This document shows positions 7,860-16,242 of a DNA stretch of 64,000 nucleotides, in pieces. Position 1 is the stretch's first letter. Each line of letters begins with the position of its first letter. A program made the position numbers and the translations under genes. This stretch comes from Clostridiales bacterium (GTDB lineage: Bacteria; Bacillota; Clostridia; Christensenellales; Borkfalkiaceae): contig DPQQ01000014.1 of NCBI GenBank assembly GCA_003538975.1, positions 94,218-158,217 of the forward strand, read 5' to 3'. A model generated the notes under the pieces. It had not been told where the DNA came from. It saw nothing but the letters and a program-made list of their open reading frames with translations, and did not search any database.

Positions 7860-8816
7860 ATGAAAACTTTAATGTCCAAGACGAAAATCGTTTTAATAGT
7901 TTTACTCGCGGTTCTTATCGCGGGGGTAACGCTCTTCGGCGTTATGGGACTTAACAAGACGCAGGCTTTCGGAGAATCGTACGAAGTTCAGATTTCCACG
8001 CAGATCGACTTCACCGATCATGCCGACACCATTAAAGAAACCGCCGAAAAGGTTCTCAAAAAACACGGCGTAAAGACTGCCGATTACAGCCTTACGCAGG
8101 AATACGGCAGCGTTTCGATATTCCTTTTCAAAAACAAGCTTTCGGAAGAAGTCATAAACGAACTTAAAACCGAAGTTACCGCAGCCATAACGACCGATAA
8201 GGTTCCCATGGACGTAGAAGTAACCCAGTACGAAGCAAACGTCGTAAAAGACAATTCTGTTCGCTGGCAGCTTATAGTAGGAACGCTCGGCGCGATACTC
8301 GCTTTCGGCGTATACCTTATGTTCAGACAGAGATTCGCCGCGGCTTTCTCTGTTATGGTTGCTACTGCTTTGGAGGGCGGTTTATTTCTCGCTCTCGCTT
8401 CCGTTTCGAGAATACCCGTAAACACTTCTTTCTATGCGGTAATGCTCGCGTCGGTTGCTCTTACGGCTCTTCTTTCGGCAATATATACCGGAAAGGCAAG
8501 AGAATATACCAAAAAACGCGCAGAACTCGAAAAGGCTTCCGCCGAAGAAGTTTCGGCAAAGCTTGAAAAGACGAACGAACTTTCGATAGCGGTATTCAGC
8601 ATAGCGATGCTTCTCTTCGCGGTGGCGTTCCTTGCGATCGGTCCCGCGCTTATGAGATGGACGGGACTCTTGCTTGTCGTAGCTACTATTTCGGTTGACC
8701 TTGCGGTACTCTTCGTTCTTCCGTTCTTCTGGCTGTTATTCAGAAAGGTTACGGATAAAAAGAGAAATAAATTCGCTTACAAACCTACCGAATCCGTTTC
8801 CGGCGAAAATAAATAA
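7860..8816 (+). CDS. secF: Protein translocase subunit SecF
   Basis: SecF is the partner of SecD. The 318-residue protein begins with an N-terminal span (about residues 9-28), has an extracytoplasmic domain (about 35-125) and a C-terminal membrane block of five spans from about 135 to 300, followed by a lysine-rich tail. The usual SecF signatures are weak, so the call leans on topology and on being translationally coupled to secD (stop and start 3 bp apart, ribosome site GAGGAC inside the end of secD). The long cytoplasmic linker near residues 215-245 (KKRAELEKASAEEVS) is rich in charged residues. Confidence 0.88.
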   Translation: MKTLMSKTKIVLIVLLAVLIAGVTLFGVMGLNKTQAFGESYEVQISTQIDFTDHADTIKETAEKVLKKHGVKTADYSLTQEYGSVSIFLFKNKLSEEVINELKTEVTAAITTDKVPMDVEVTQYEANVVKDNSVRWQLIVGTLGAILAFGVYLMFRQRFAAAFSVMVATALEGGLFLALASVSRIPVNTSFYAVMLASVALTALLSAIYTGKAREYTKKRAELEKASAEEVSAKLEKTNELSIAVFSIAMLLFAVAFLAIGPALMRWTGLLLVVATISVDLAVLFVLPFFWLLFRKVTDKKRNKFAYKPTESVSGENK

Positions 8817-8833
8817 TTTAAACACAGATTTTT

Positions 8834-8869
8834 AAGGGAGGGATTTACAGTTCCTCCCTTTATATTTTT
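8834..8869 (+). terminator. Rho-independent terminator after secF
   Basis: AAGGGAGG (8834-8841) pairs with CCTCCCTT (8853-8860); a T-rich tail follows. Confidence 0.85.
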
Positions 8870-8981
8870 CCGAGCTTCGGATTTTTCACAAAATAGTCCG
8901 GAGCCCCGATAAAGCCATAAAGACCGATAGTTAAACTTACGTTTTTAAGTTTTTAAATACCGAAACAAAAGGGAATACAAA

Positions 8982-11267
8982 ATGAAAAGGGTTATTCTTG
9001 CGAAGAGTTTTTCGCCCGAAGAACTTAATACAGTTAACAAAAACGCCGCGATTTGCGGAATTATGCCGGAGACAGCCGGTCTTTTGTATTCCAGAAACAT
9101 CGACACGCCCGAAAAAATAAAAAGATTTTTGAATCCCGGCAAACATAATTTTTCGGATCCGCTGATTATCCCGAATATGGAAAAGGCGGCAAAACGTATT
9201 GCCGAAGCCAAAGCTAAAGGCGAAAGGGTGCTTGTTTACGGCGATTACGACGCGGACGGGGTTTCGGCGGCTTCGATACTTTACAGAGCGTTTGAAAAGT
9301 TCGGGATAAAAGACCTTGCCGTAACGGTGCCTAACCGCTCGGACGGATACGGGCTTAACCTGAGCGTAATCGAAAAGGCATCCTGCGGGAAGAAGTTCGA
9401 CCTTATAGTTACTGTCGACTGCGGAATAAGCAACGTAAAAGAAGTCGAAGAAACTAAGGCTACAGGGACCGAAGTCATAGTTACAGACCATCACGAAATC
9501 CCCGAAATTATTCCGGATTGTATATGCGTTAACCCGAAAATGGGCGAAAAAACGACCTTCACCGGTCTTTGCGGAGCGGGCGTCGCGTTTGAAATCGCAA
9601 GAGTTCTGCTCGGTGAAAGGGCGTACGAATATCTCGATTACGCCGCTCTCGCGACGGTTGCCGACAGTATGGAATTAAAAGACGAAAACAGGGATATAGT
9701 TTACGAAGGCGTGAAACGCTTTTCAAAAAACGTGAGACCTGTTTTTAAAGAAATGACTTCATCGCTTAAATACGGCGAAGCTTCTTCGCAGACTTTGGCG
9801 TATTCAATCGCACCCAAGATAAACGCTGCGGGAAGAATGGGCGATTCGCTCTCCGCTCTCAAACTTTTCATATCCGATAACGACGACGAAATAAGGAATT
9901 TGTCCGCTCTTTTGTCTTCGTACAATATGGAAAGGCAGGACTGCACGGACAGACTTTATAAAGAAGCAAAAGCCGAACTCCTGAAAAAGGGCGCGGATAA
10001 AAAAATAATAATGCTTTCGGGCGAAAACTGGAATACCGGCTTTATCGGTATAGTCGCGGCAAAGCTTGTGGAAGAATATTTCCGCCCGGTAATAATTTTT
10101 GCGGATATAGGCGGAGTGCTTAAAGGTTCGTGCCGCAGCATCGAAGGCATAAATATTTTTGAAGCGTTGTCTTCCGCAAAAGATCTTTTAGTCGAATTCG
10201 GCGGACATTCTCAGGCGGCGGGCGTTACCATAAAGAAAGAAAATTTTGAGGAACTCGAAAAGCGGCTCGACAGATATCTCGACGGAACAGCCGACGAAGA
10301 AACATTCGTTCCGAAGATATATGCGGACGGGGAGATAAAGGGAGTATTTCCGATGGAACTCGCCAAAGAGCTGGAACTTCTGGAACCGTGCGGAACGGGA
10401 AACAAAAAGCCGCTGTTTTGCGTTACCGAAAACGCTTTGAGCGCGAATCCGCTTAAAGAAGGTTCTCCGCACATAGCTTTCAAAACAAAAGCGTGCGACA
10501 TGCTCAAATTTTCGGGACTCGATTACGTGAGCGTACTCGAAGCCCCCGTAGATAAAAAAATCTTGTTTGAAGTAAGTCTTTCGACTTATGCGAGACAGAC
10601 TTATATGAAAGGCATCGTGAAGGACGTTATCCCCGTGATAAAGCGTGACGACAGCCTTAAACTTTTGTGTTTTGAAAATTCTCTGACGGGCGACCTTTAC
10701 GAAGCGAAGCCCATAGATACCGGTAAGGTTTTAGAAATCGTAGGCAAAAACTGTGCGTTCATTATCCGAAATCCGGACGATTACGAAAAGTTTCCGTTTT
10801 TGGATTCTTGCGAAAAGGAACTTTTTTACCGCACGGGCAAGGGGCTTAAACGTTGCGTGTTGTTTGCGCCTTCGGGCGAAAACGCCCTTGCGGACTTCAA
10901 AACCGTAGTGTATCTCGATCTTCCTTACGCGACATTCGAGCCGAAAGAAGGTCAGAAAGTATACGTCAACAAAAACGCAGACTTTTTCGCCGGCGGAAGG
11001 GTCGATTTATCGAGAGACGCGATGGGTAAAACCTATTACACGCTTAAAAATTTGTGCGGTAAACGCGCGACGAGCTTTACCGAACTCTATCTCGAAAACA
11101 CTCCGGACGTAGAACCGTATCAATTCGTGTTTGCGGCTAAAGTGTTCGCCGAACTCGGCATATTTTATGTGTCGAACAAAATTTTAAGATGCGATAAAAC
11201 AGTGAGAGCCGACCTCGAAACATCGAAAATATATCGGACGGTCTCGAAAATGGTGCAAAAATGTTAG
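8982..11267 (+). CDS. recJ: Single-stranded-DNA-specific 5'-3' exonuclease RecJ
   Basis: RecJ degrades single-stranded DNA 5' to 3' in recombination and repair. The 761-residue protein shows the DHH-family motifs: GDYDADGVSAASIL from about residue 87 (motif I), VDCGIS near 146 (motif II), VTDHHEIPE near 167 (motif III, the DHH), and a DHHA1-like region with EFGGHSQAAGVTI near 406. A C-terminal extension beyond about residue 560 is typical of Firmicutes RecJ. Metal-binding Asp and His residues are all present. The 3' end overlaps rel by 7 bp, indicating translational coupling. The start ATG at 8982 is preceded by AAAAGGGAAT. Confidence 0.95.
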   Translation: MKRVILAKSFSPEELNTVNKNAAICGIMPETAGLLYSRNIDTPEKIKRFLNPGKHNFSDPLIIPNMEKAAKRIAEAKAKGERVLVYGDYDADGVSAASILYRAFEKFGIKDLAVTVPNRSDGYGLNLSVIEKASCGKKFDLIVTVDCGISNVKEVEETKATGTEVIVTDHHEIPEIIPDCICVNPKMGEKTTFTGLCGAGVAFEIARVLLGERAYEYLDYAALATVADSMELKDENRDIVYEGVKRFSKNVRPVFKEMTSSLKYGEASSQTLAYSIAPKINAAGRMGDSLSALKLFISDNDDEIRNLSALLSSYNMERQDCTDRLYKEAKAELLKKGADKKIIMLSGENWNTGFIGIVAAKLVEEYFRPVIIFADIGGVLKGSCRSIEGINIFEALSSAKDLLVEFGGHSQAAGVTIKKENFEELEKRLDRYLDGTADEETFVPKIYADGEIKGVFPMELAKELELLEPCGTGNKKPLFCVTENALSANPLKEGSPHIAFKTKACDMLKFSGLDYVSVLEAPVDKKILFEVSLSTYARQTYMKGIVKDVIPVIKRDDSLKLLCFENSLTGDLYEAKPIDTGKVLEIVGKNCAFIIRNPDDYEKFPFLDSCEKELFYRTGKGLKRCVLFAPSGENALADFKTVVYLDLPYATFEPKEGQKVYVNKNADFFAGGRVDLSRDAMGKTYYTLKNLCGKRATSFTELYLENTPDVEPYQFVFAAKVFAELGIFYVSNKILRCDKTVRADLETSKIYRTVSKMVQKC

Positions 11268-13396
11268 ACCTTATCGAACAATTAAGAGAAAAATATCACG
11301 GCGCGGACATCGCCCTTATCGAAAAGGCGTATAATTTTGCCAAAAAAGCGCACGAAGGTCAGAAGCGCGCTTCCGGGGAGGATTATTTTATCCACCCGTG
11401 CGCCGTTGCCGAAATTTTAATGAATTTAGGTCTGGACGCGGCTACTATAGCGGCGGCGTTTCTGCACGACGTTATCGAAGACACTCCCGTTTCTGAAGGG
11501 GACGTTAAAAAGGAATTCGGCGACGAAGTTTTAGAACTCGTTCAGGGCGTAACCAAACTCGAACATATCGAATTTCACTCGCAGGAAGAAGAGCAGGCGG
11601 AAAATTTCAGAAAGATTTTCGTCGCAATGGCAAAAGACATAAGAGTCATCATCATCAAGCTCGCCGACAGACTGCACAATATGCGTTCGCTTAACTTTTT
11701 ATCGAGCGAACGTCAGCTCCGAATGGCGAGAGAAACGCTTGATATTTACGCGCCGCTCGCAGGAAGACTGGGCATCTCTAAAATCAAGTGCGAACTCGAA
11801 GATCTTTGTCTTAAATATCTCGATCCCGAAGCGTACGAATATCTTGCCGTAAACATCAATCAGAAGATAGCCGAAAGAAACGAGCAGGTCAAATACTTCG
11901 TTTCGGAAGTTACCAAAATTTTGCAGGAATCCAACATAAAGGGCGAAGTTTTCGGAAGAGCGAAGCACTTTTATTCCATCTATAAAAAGATGAAAAATCA
12001 GAATAAAACGCTCGACCAGATTTACGATCTTACGGCGGTAAGGGTTATCGTGAACACCGTCGACGAATGTTATGAGATTTTCGGTAAAATTCACCATAAA
12101 TGGAAGCCCGTTCCCGGCAGAATCAAAGACTATATAGCTACCCCTAAGCCAAACATGTATCAGTCGCTGCATACCACGGTCGTTACGAATTTCGGACAGA
12201 TTTTCGAAGTGCAGATACGTACTTACGAGATGAACAGGGCGGCGGAATTCGGTATCGCCGCACACTGGAAGTATAAAGAAAACGTTACCGGCGACGAAGG
12301 CGATTTCGAAAAGAGACTTTCCTGGATAAGGGAAGTAATGGAATGGCAAGGCGGACTTTCGGACTCGAAAGAATTTCTGAACACATTAAAAGGTGATATT
12401 TACAGTTCCGAAGTTCTGGTGTTCACCCCCAAGGGCGACGTAGTTTCGCTCCCGAAGGATTCCACGCCACTCGATTTTGCGTACAACATTCACTCCGCTG
12501 TCGGCAATAAGTGCGTCGGCGCGAAGGTAAACGGCAAAATGGTTCCGCTGAACACGACTTTGAACGTCGGCGACATGGTCGAAATAATAACCAGCAAAAC
12601 GTGCAAAGGACCGTCGTGGGACTGGCTTAAAATAGTCAAGAGTTCCGCCGCGAGAGTCAAGATAAAACAGTTCTTCAAAAAGGAACTTAAAGAAGAAAAT
12701 ATCAAAGTCGGCAAGTCCATGCTCGAAAACGAAGCCAAGAACAAAGGCTATACGCTTTCGGAACTTTTAACCGACGACAGCTTTTTAAGACTTTCGGCGA
12801 AAATGTCGTTTTCAAGCGAAGACGAAATGTTCGCTTCAGTCGGATACGGAGCGGTTTCGACGAACCAGGTATTGCTGAAACTGATCGATTATTACCGCAG
12901 GGAGAATAAAACCGCGGCGGTCAGAAGCTACCGCAACATCAAATCTTCTACTTCTTCGGGAATAATAGTCAAGGGGATGACCGACATACTCGTAAGGTAC
13001 GCGGGATGCTGTAATCCCGTGCCCGGGGACGAAATCGTAGGGTTTGTTTCGAGAGGCAAAGGCGTTACCATACACCGCGCTGACTGCCCGAACATAAAGG
13101 GTATCGAACCGGACAGACTTATCGAAGTCTCCTGGTCGGGAGAGGTCGAAAACGGTTTCAAAACGAGCATAAAAGTGCTTGGCGAATCGCAGGGCGAGGT
13201 GCTTGCCGCGGTTTCGGCTATATGTGCGACGATGAACTTAACCATACTTGCGATAAACGGCAGAATAGAACCTAAAACGAAAAACGCCGTAGTCGACGTG
13301 AACATAAAGTTAAACAGCAAAGGCGATCTCGAAACAGTTATAAACAAGTTAAAGCAAAACGATAAAATCATAGATGTTTACAGAGTTACGACTTAA
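11261..13396 (+). CDS. rel: Bifunctional (p)ppGpp synthetase/hydrolase Rel
   Basis: Rel makes and degrades the alarmone (p)ppGpp, linking amino acid starvation at the ribosome to stringent control. The 711-residue product has all domains in order: HD hydrolase (HPCAVAEI near residue 45, FLHDVIEDT near 68, both with intact histidines and Asp pairs), synthetase (about 220-340, with YDLTAVRVIV and KDYIATPKPNMYQSLHT), TGS (about 385-445, VFTPKGDVVSLP), a zinc-finger-like helical region with YAGCCNPVPGDEI near 585, and a C-terminal ACT domain (about 630-711). Both catalytic halves look intact, as expected for a single long Firmicutes Rel. It overlaps recJ by 7 bp. Confidence 0.97.
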   Translation: MLDLIEQLREKYHGADIALIEKAYNFAKKAHEGQKRASGEDYFIHPCAVAEILMNLGLDAATIAAAFLHDVIEDTPVSEGDVKKEFGDEVLELVQGVTKLEHIEFHSQEEEQAENFRKIFVAMAKDIRVIIIKLADRLHNMRSLNFLSSERQLRMARETLDIYAPLAGRLGISKIKCELEDLCLKYLDPEAYEYLAVNINQKIAERNEQVKYFVSEVTKILQESNIKGEVFGRAKHFYSIYKKMKNQNKTLDQIYDLTAVRVIVNTVDECYEIFGKIHHKWKPVPGRIKDYIATPKPNMYQSLHTTVVTNFGQIFEVQIRTYEMNRAAEFGIAAHWKYKENVTGDEGDFEKRLSWIREVMEWQGGLSDSKEFLNTLKGDIYSSEVLVFTPKGDVVSLPKDSTPLDFAYNIHSAVGNKCVGAKVNGKMVPLNTTLNVGDMVEIITSKTCKGPSWDWLKIVKSSAARVKIKQFFKKELKEENIKVGKSMLENEAKNKGYTLSELLTDDSFLRLSAKMSFSSEDEMFASVGYGAVSTNQVLLKLIDYYRRENKTAAVRSYRNIKSSTSSGIIVKGMTDILVRYAGCCNPVPGDEIVGFVSRGKGVTIHRADCPNIKGIEPDRLIEVSWSGEVENGFKTSIKVLGESQGEVLAAVSAICATMNLTILAINGRIEPKTKNAVVDVNIKLNSKGDLETVINKLKQNDKIIDVYRVTT

Positions 13397-13473
13397 TTTT
13401 TCAGACTTTGCCATTTATGTTTCGCCTATTGTCGGCCTGCGGAATTATCATAAAATAAAAAGGTTTTTAGGAA

Positions 13474-14094
13474 ATGGATTTTTATACTTTTACCTCGGGC
13501 AAGCTTCCCGAAAACACTTATATTCTCGTAAATAACGGCGAAGCCGTGGTTATAGACGGCGGGATTCACGCAAATCTTACGTTCGATATGGCAGAAAAGT
13601 ACGGCTTTACCGTAAAGTACATGCTTCTGACTCATACGCATTTCGACCATAGCACATGCGCTTACGATATGCAGGGTAAAGGAGTAAAAGTCGGCGTTTT
13701 TTATAACGAAGCGGACGGACTTTACGATCATAATGTTAGTTTGACAAGCAAGGTTCCGTCGCTTTTCAAAGAAACGCATGCCGATTTTACGTTCACGGAC
13801 GGCGAAGAATTGGATCTTTGCGGAATAAAAATCAATGTGTTGGCTACCCCGGGGCACAGTAAAGGTTCTTGTTGTTTTATCGTAAACGATATGATTTTTA
13901 CGGGCGATACGCTTTTTAACGGCAGCGTCGGGAGAACTGATTTTTACGGCGGCAGCGCGGAAGAAATGAAGGCGTCGCTCGAAAAACTTTTTTCGCTTGG
14001 TAAAGACTATAAAGTTTATCCGGGACACGGCGAGACTTCGTCCTTGTTTTACGAAAGAGATAACAACCCGTTTTCGCCGTTTTGTAAAAAATAA
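13474..14094 (+). CDS. Metallo-beta-lactamase-fold hydrolase (glyoxalase II-like)
   Basis: The 206-residue protein carries the metal-binding motif THTHFDHS near residues 53-60, plus downstream ligands in TPGHSKGSCCF near 127-137, FTGDTLF near 146-152 and the final PGHGE near 184-188. These are the complete glyoxalase II-type binuclear zinc site in a short, single-domain protein of the YcbL/YqgX kind. Such proteins hydrolyse thioesters or act on other small substrates; no specific substrate can be read from the sequence. A gene of this type between rel and hemZ is common in Clostridia. Start ATG at 13474 follows TTAGGAA. Confidence 0.9.
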   Translation: MDFYTFTSGKLPENTYILVNNGEAVVIDGGIHANLTFDMAEKYGFTVKYMLLTHTHFDHSTCAYDMQGKGVKVGVFYNEADGLYDHNVSLTSKVPSLFKETHADFTFTDGEELDLCGIKINVLATPGHSKGSCCFIVNDMIFTGDTLFNGSVGRTDFYGGSAEEMKASLEKLFSLGKDYKVYPGHGETSSLFYERDNNPFSPFCKK

Positions 14095-14119
14095 TCGTTT
14101 TATAAAAATAAGAATTATT

Positions 14120-15529
14120 ATGATAAATTCGAATATCGAAAAGTTAATACCCGAACTGAAAGAAGTCGCAGATCTTTTTGACAGCAGCGACTTTTTTAAT
14201 ATTTCGCACGAGTTTAATCTTATAGAAGGCGAGTATTTTAACTTCTTTAAAATAGAATACAAGGGCGTATTTCGCGAGTACAGGTATTGCGATACGCCGC
14301 CCGCAGCTTTTAATGAACTCGAAGAAAAACGTTATATAAAGCGTTACGCCAAATTATCGTTATACAAGGCTTTATCAGATCTTACGGGTATAAATATGCC
14401 GTGGGGCGCGCTTACGGGCATAAGACCTACGAAGCTTGCTTATACCGAACTTAAAAAGACGGGCGAGTATAAAGATTTTTTTGAAAACTTTATGCTCGTT
14501 TCCGATAAAAAACTCAAAATAGTCGAAAAAATATTAGAAACGCAGAAAGGAATTTACAGTAGCGGCGAAGGGCTTACGGACTTTTTTATAGGCATACCGT
14601 TTTGTCCTACGAGATGCAGGTACTGTTCTTTCGTTTCGACAGATATACGGGCGACCGAAAAGCTTATTCCGGACTATGTAACCGCGCTTAAAAGAGAGAT
14701 TTCCGCAGCAAAGGAACTTATAAAAAACTTGCGAAGCGTTTATATCGGCGGCGGCACTCCCGTTGCGATAGGCGACGAATATCTTAAACAGATTCTCGAA
14801 ACGGTTAAAGGTTGCGGCACCGAATTTACGGTCGAAGCCGGACGCCCCGACTGCATCACGAGAGAAAACCTTAAACTTTTAAAAGATTACGGCGTCACTA
14901 GAATATGCGTTAATCCGCAAACCTTTAACGATGAAACGCTTAAACGTATAGGAAGATTCCACACCGCGCAGGACGTTATAGATAAGTTTTATCTTGCGAA
15001 AGAGTACGGATTTATAATAAACACCGACCTGATAGCGGGACTCGACGGCGAAACGGCGGACGACTTTAAAAAGACTATCGAAACGACGTTAAAGCTCCGC
15101 CCGGACAACGTTACGGTGCATACGCTGTGTCTTAAAAAAGGTTCCGAGTTAAAGACAGAAGAGAGCAGGCTTCCCGCTTCGGGAATTAACGAGATGGTTG
15201 ATTTTGCACACGACATGCTCGGCGAAAACGGTTACAAACCTTACTATCTGTACCGTCAGAAGTATATGGCGGGCAGCCTTGAAAACACAGGATATACTTT
15301 AAGCGGCAAAGCTTGCGTTTATAACGTGGACGTTATGGAAGAAATATCCGATAACGTGGCGTGCGGGGCGAACGCCGTTTCGAAATTCGTGGACTTAAAG
15401 CACGAAAAGATTTTAAGGACAGCCGCGCCGAAAGACCTTCAGACTTATATAAACAAGGTCGAAAAAGTCATAACCGAAAAGAGGGAAGCTTTCGACGATA
15501 TAGAAGCTTTAAGAAACGTGAAAGAGTAA
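14120..15529 (+). CDS. hemZ: Radical SAM coproporphyrinogen III oxidase-like protein HemZ
   Basis: HemZ-type proteins are oxygen-independent coproporphyrinogen dehydrogenase relatives. The radical SAM cluster motif CPTRCRYC lies at about residues 162-169 (CX3CX2C), with IGGGTP near 211 and the preceding GIRPTKL signature near 100 that is typical of HemZ. I start the gene at ATG 14120, giving 469 residues, because a longer reading would run deep into the preceding hydrolase gene; no clear ribosome binding site is visible there. No other heme genes are in the window, and many HemZ-like proteins are of uncertain role, so actual porphyrin chemistry is an inference. Confidence 0.88.
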   Translation: MINSNIEKLIPELKEVADLFDSSDFFNISHEFNLIEGEYFNFFKIEYKGVFREYRYCDTPPAAFNELEEKRYIKRYAKLSLYKALSDLTGINMPWGALTGIRPTKLAYTELKKTGEYKDFFENFMLVSDKKLKIVEKILETQKGIYSSGEGLTDFFIGIPFCPTRCRYCSFVSTDIRATEKLIPDYVTALKREISAAKELIKNLRSVYIGGGTPVAIGDEYLKQILETVKGCGTEFTVEAGRPDCITRENLKLLKDYGVTRICVNPQTFNDETLKRIGRFHTAQDVIDKFYLAKEYGFIINTDLIAGLDGETADDFKKTIETTLKLRPDNVTVHTLCLKKGSELKTEESRLPASGINEMVDFAHDMLGENGYKPYYLYRQKYMAGSLENTGYTLSGKACVYNVDVMEEISDNVACGANAVSKFVDLKHEKILRTAAPKDLQTYINKVEKVITEKREAFDDIEALRNVKE

Positions 15530-15684
15530 AACCCGTAAAAATCCGCCGAAAACGGCGGCAGCTTTGATATTGCGGAAATCGGAAATTTAACGTTACCGGA
15601 TATAAACCGAAATATAAATTTGTCATATAATAAATAAATTAAGTTAAAAATTTTAAAAGAAGCGTTAAAAAAGCGTAAAAACGT

Positions 15685-15713
15685 TTTACAAAAACGCGAC
15701 CTTTTGATATAAT
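15685..15713 (+). promoter_or_regulatory. rpsO promoter
   Basis: TTTACA (15685-15690) and TATAAT (15708-15713) with a 17-bp spacer give a start near 15720, exactly at the 5' base of the leader's closing stem. Confidence 0.85.
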
Positions 15714-15719
15714 GACTAA

Positions 15720-15807
15720 TGTATGTACCGTGGCACGGCGAAAGGGCAAAAACTCCGACCTTCGGCTGTGTTACAGGCGAACTTATTCCATACAGGAGGT
15801 AATAAAA
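15720..15807 (+). ncRNA. Structured rpsO mRNA leader, candidate S15 autoregulatory element
   Basis: TGTATG (15720-15725) pairs with CATACA (15789-15794), which abuts the GGAGGT ribosome binding site. Inside lie CCGT-GGC-ACGG and CCGA-CC-TTCGG hairpins, so a multi-branched structure closed at the transcription start is likely. In several bacteria S15 represses its own mRNA by binding a leader of this kind; whether this one binds S15 is inferred from position and architecture only. Confidence 0.55.
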
Positions 15808-16071
15808 ATGGAAAAGGCAAAAAAACAGGAAATTATCACTACTTACGCTAAGCACGAAGGCGACACCGGTTCTACCGAAGTTCAGATCGCGCTTTTAACC
15901 GAAAGAATCAATCATCTTAACGAGCATCTGGCTGCTAATCCGAACGACAAACATTCGCGCAGCGGACTTTTGAAGATGGTCGGACAGAGAAGAGGCTTAC
16001 TCGGATATCTTAAGTCCGTAGATCTCGAAGGTTACAGAGCAATCGTCGCTAAACTCGGACTCAGAAAATAA
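15808..16071 (+). CDS. rpsO: 30S ribosomal protein S15
   Basis: S15 binds the three-way junction of 16S rRNA helices 20-22 early in 30S assembly. The 87-residue product has the canonical length and motifs: GDTGSTEVQIALLTERI near residues 16-32, LNEHL, KHSRSGLLKMVGQRRGLLGYL near 46-66. The ATG at 15808 follows GGAGGTAATAAAA; upstream in-frame codons belong to the untranslated leader. The pnp gene follows after a terminator, the widely conserved rpsO-pnp order. Confidence 0.98.
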   Translation: MEKAKKQEIITTYAKHEGDTGSTEVQIALLTERINHLNEHLAANPNDKHSRSGLLKMVGQRRGLLGYLKSVDLEGYRAIVAKLGLRK

Positions 16072-16080
16072 TTATAAACT

Positions 16081-16113
16081 CAGGCGGCAACGTTTTTTGT
16101 CGCCTGTTTTTTT
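16081..16113 (+). terminator. Terminator between rpsO and pnp
   Basis: CAGGCGGC pairs with GTCGCCTG around AACGTTTTTT and is followed by seven Ts. Some read-through into pnp is common in other bacteria. Confidence 0.88.
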
Positions 16114-16242
16114 GCTTTCGGTAACGGCTACTCTTATGTTCAAGAGGTTTTAAGCTTAAACGGAAGCAAGTAAAAACAGTAAAATAGCCGTCGTCGCGCG
16201 CTGCGGCGCCGGATGAATAACAGAGTGAACAGGAGAAACAAA

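Noticed and set aside
13426..14262. 278-codon open frame on the minus strand
   Set aside because: Antisense to the metallo-beta-lactamase-fold gene and crossing into hemZ; no promoter or ribosome site.
15712..15807. 32-codon upstream extension of rpsO
   Set aside because: It overlaps the -10 box and the structured leader; S15 has a fixed length starting at ATG 15808.
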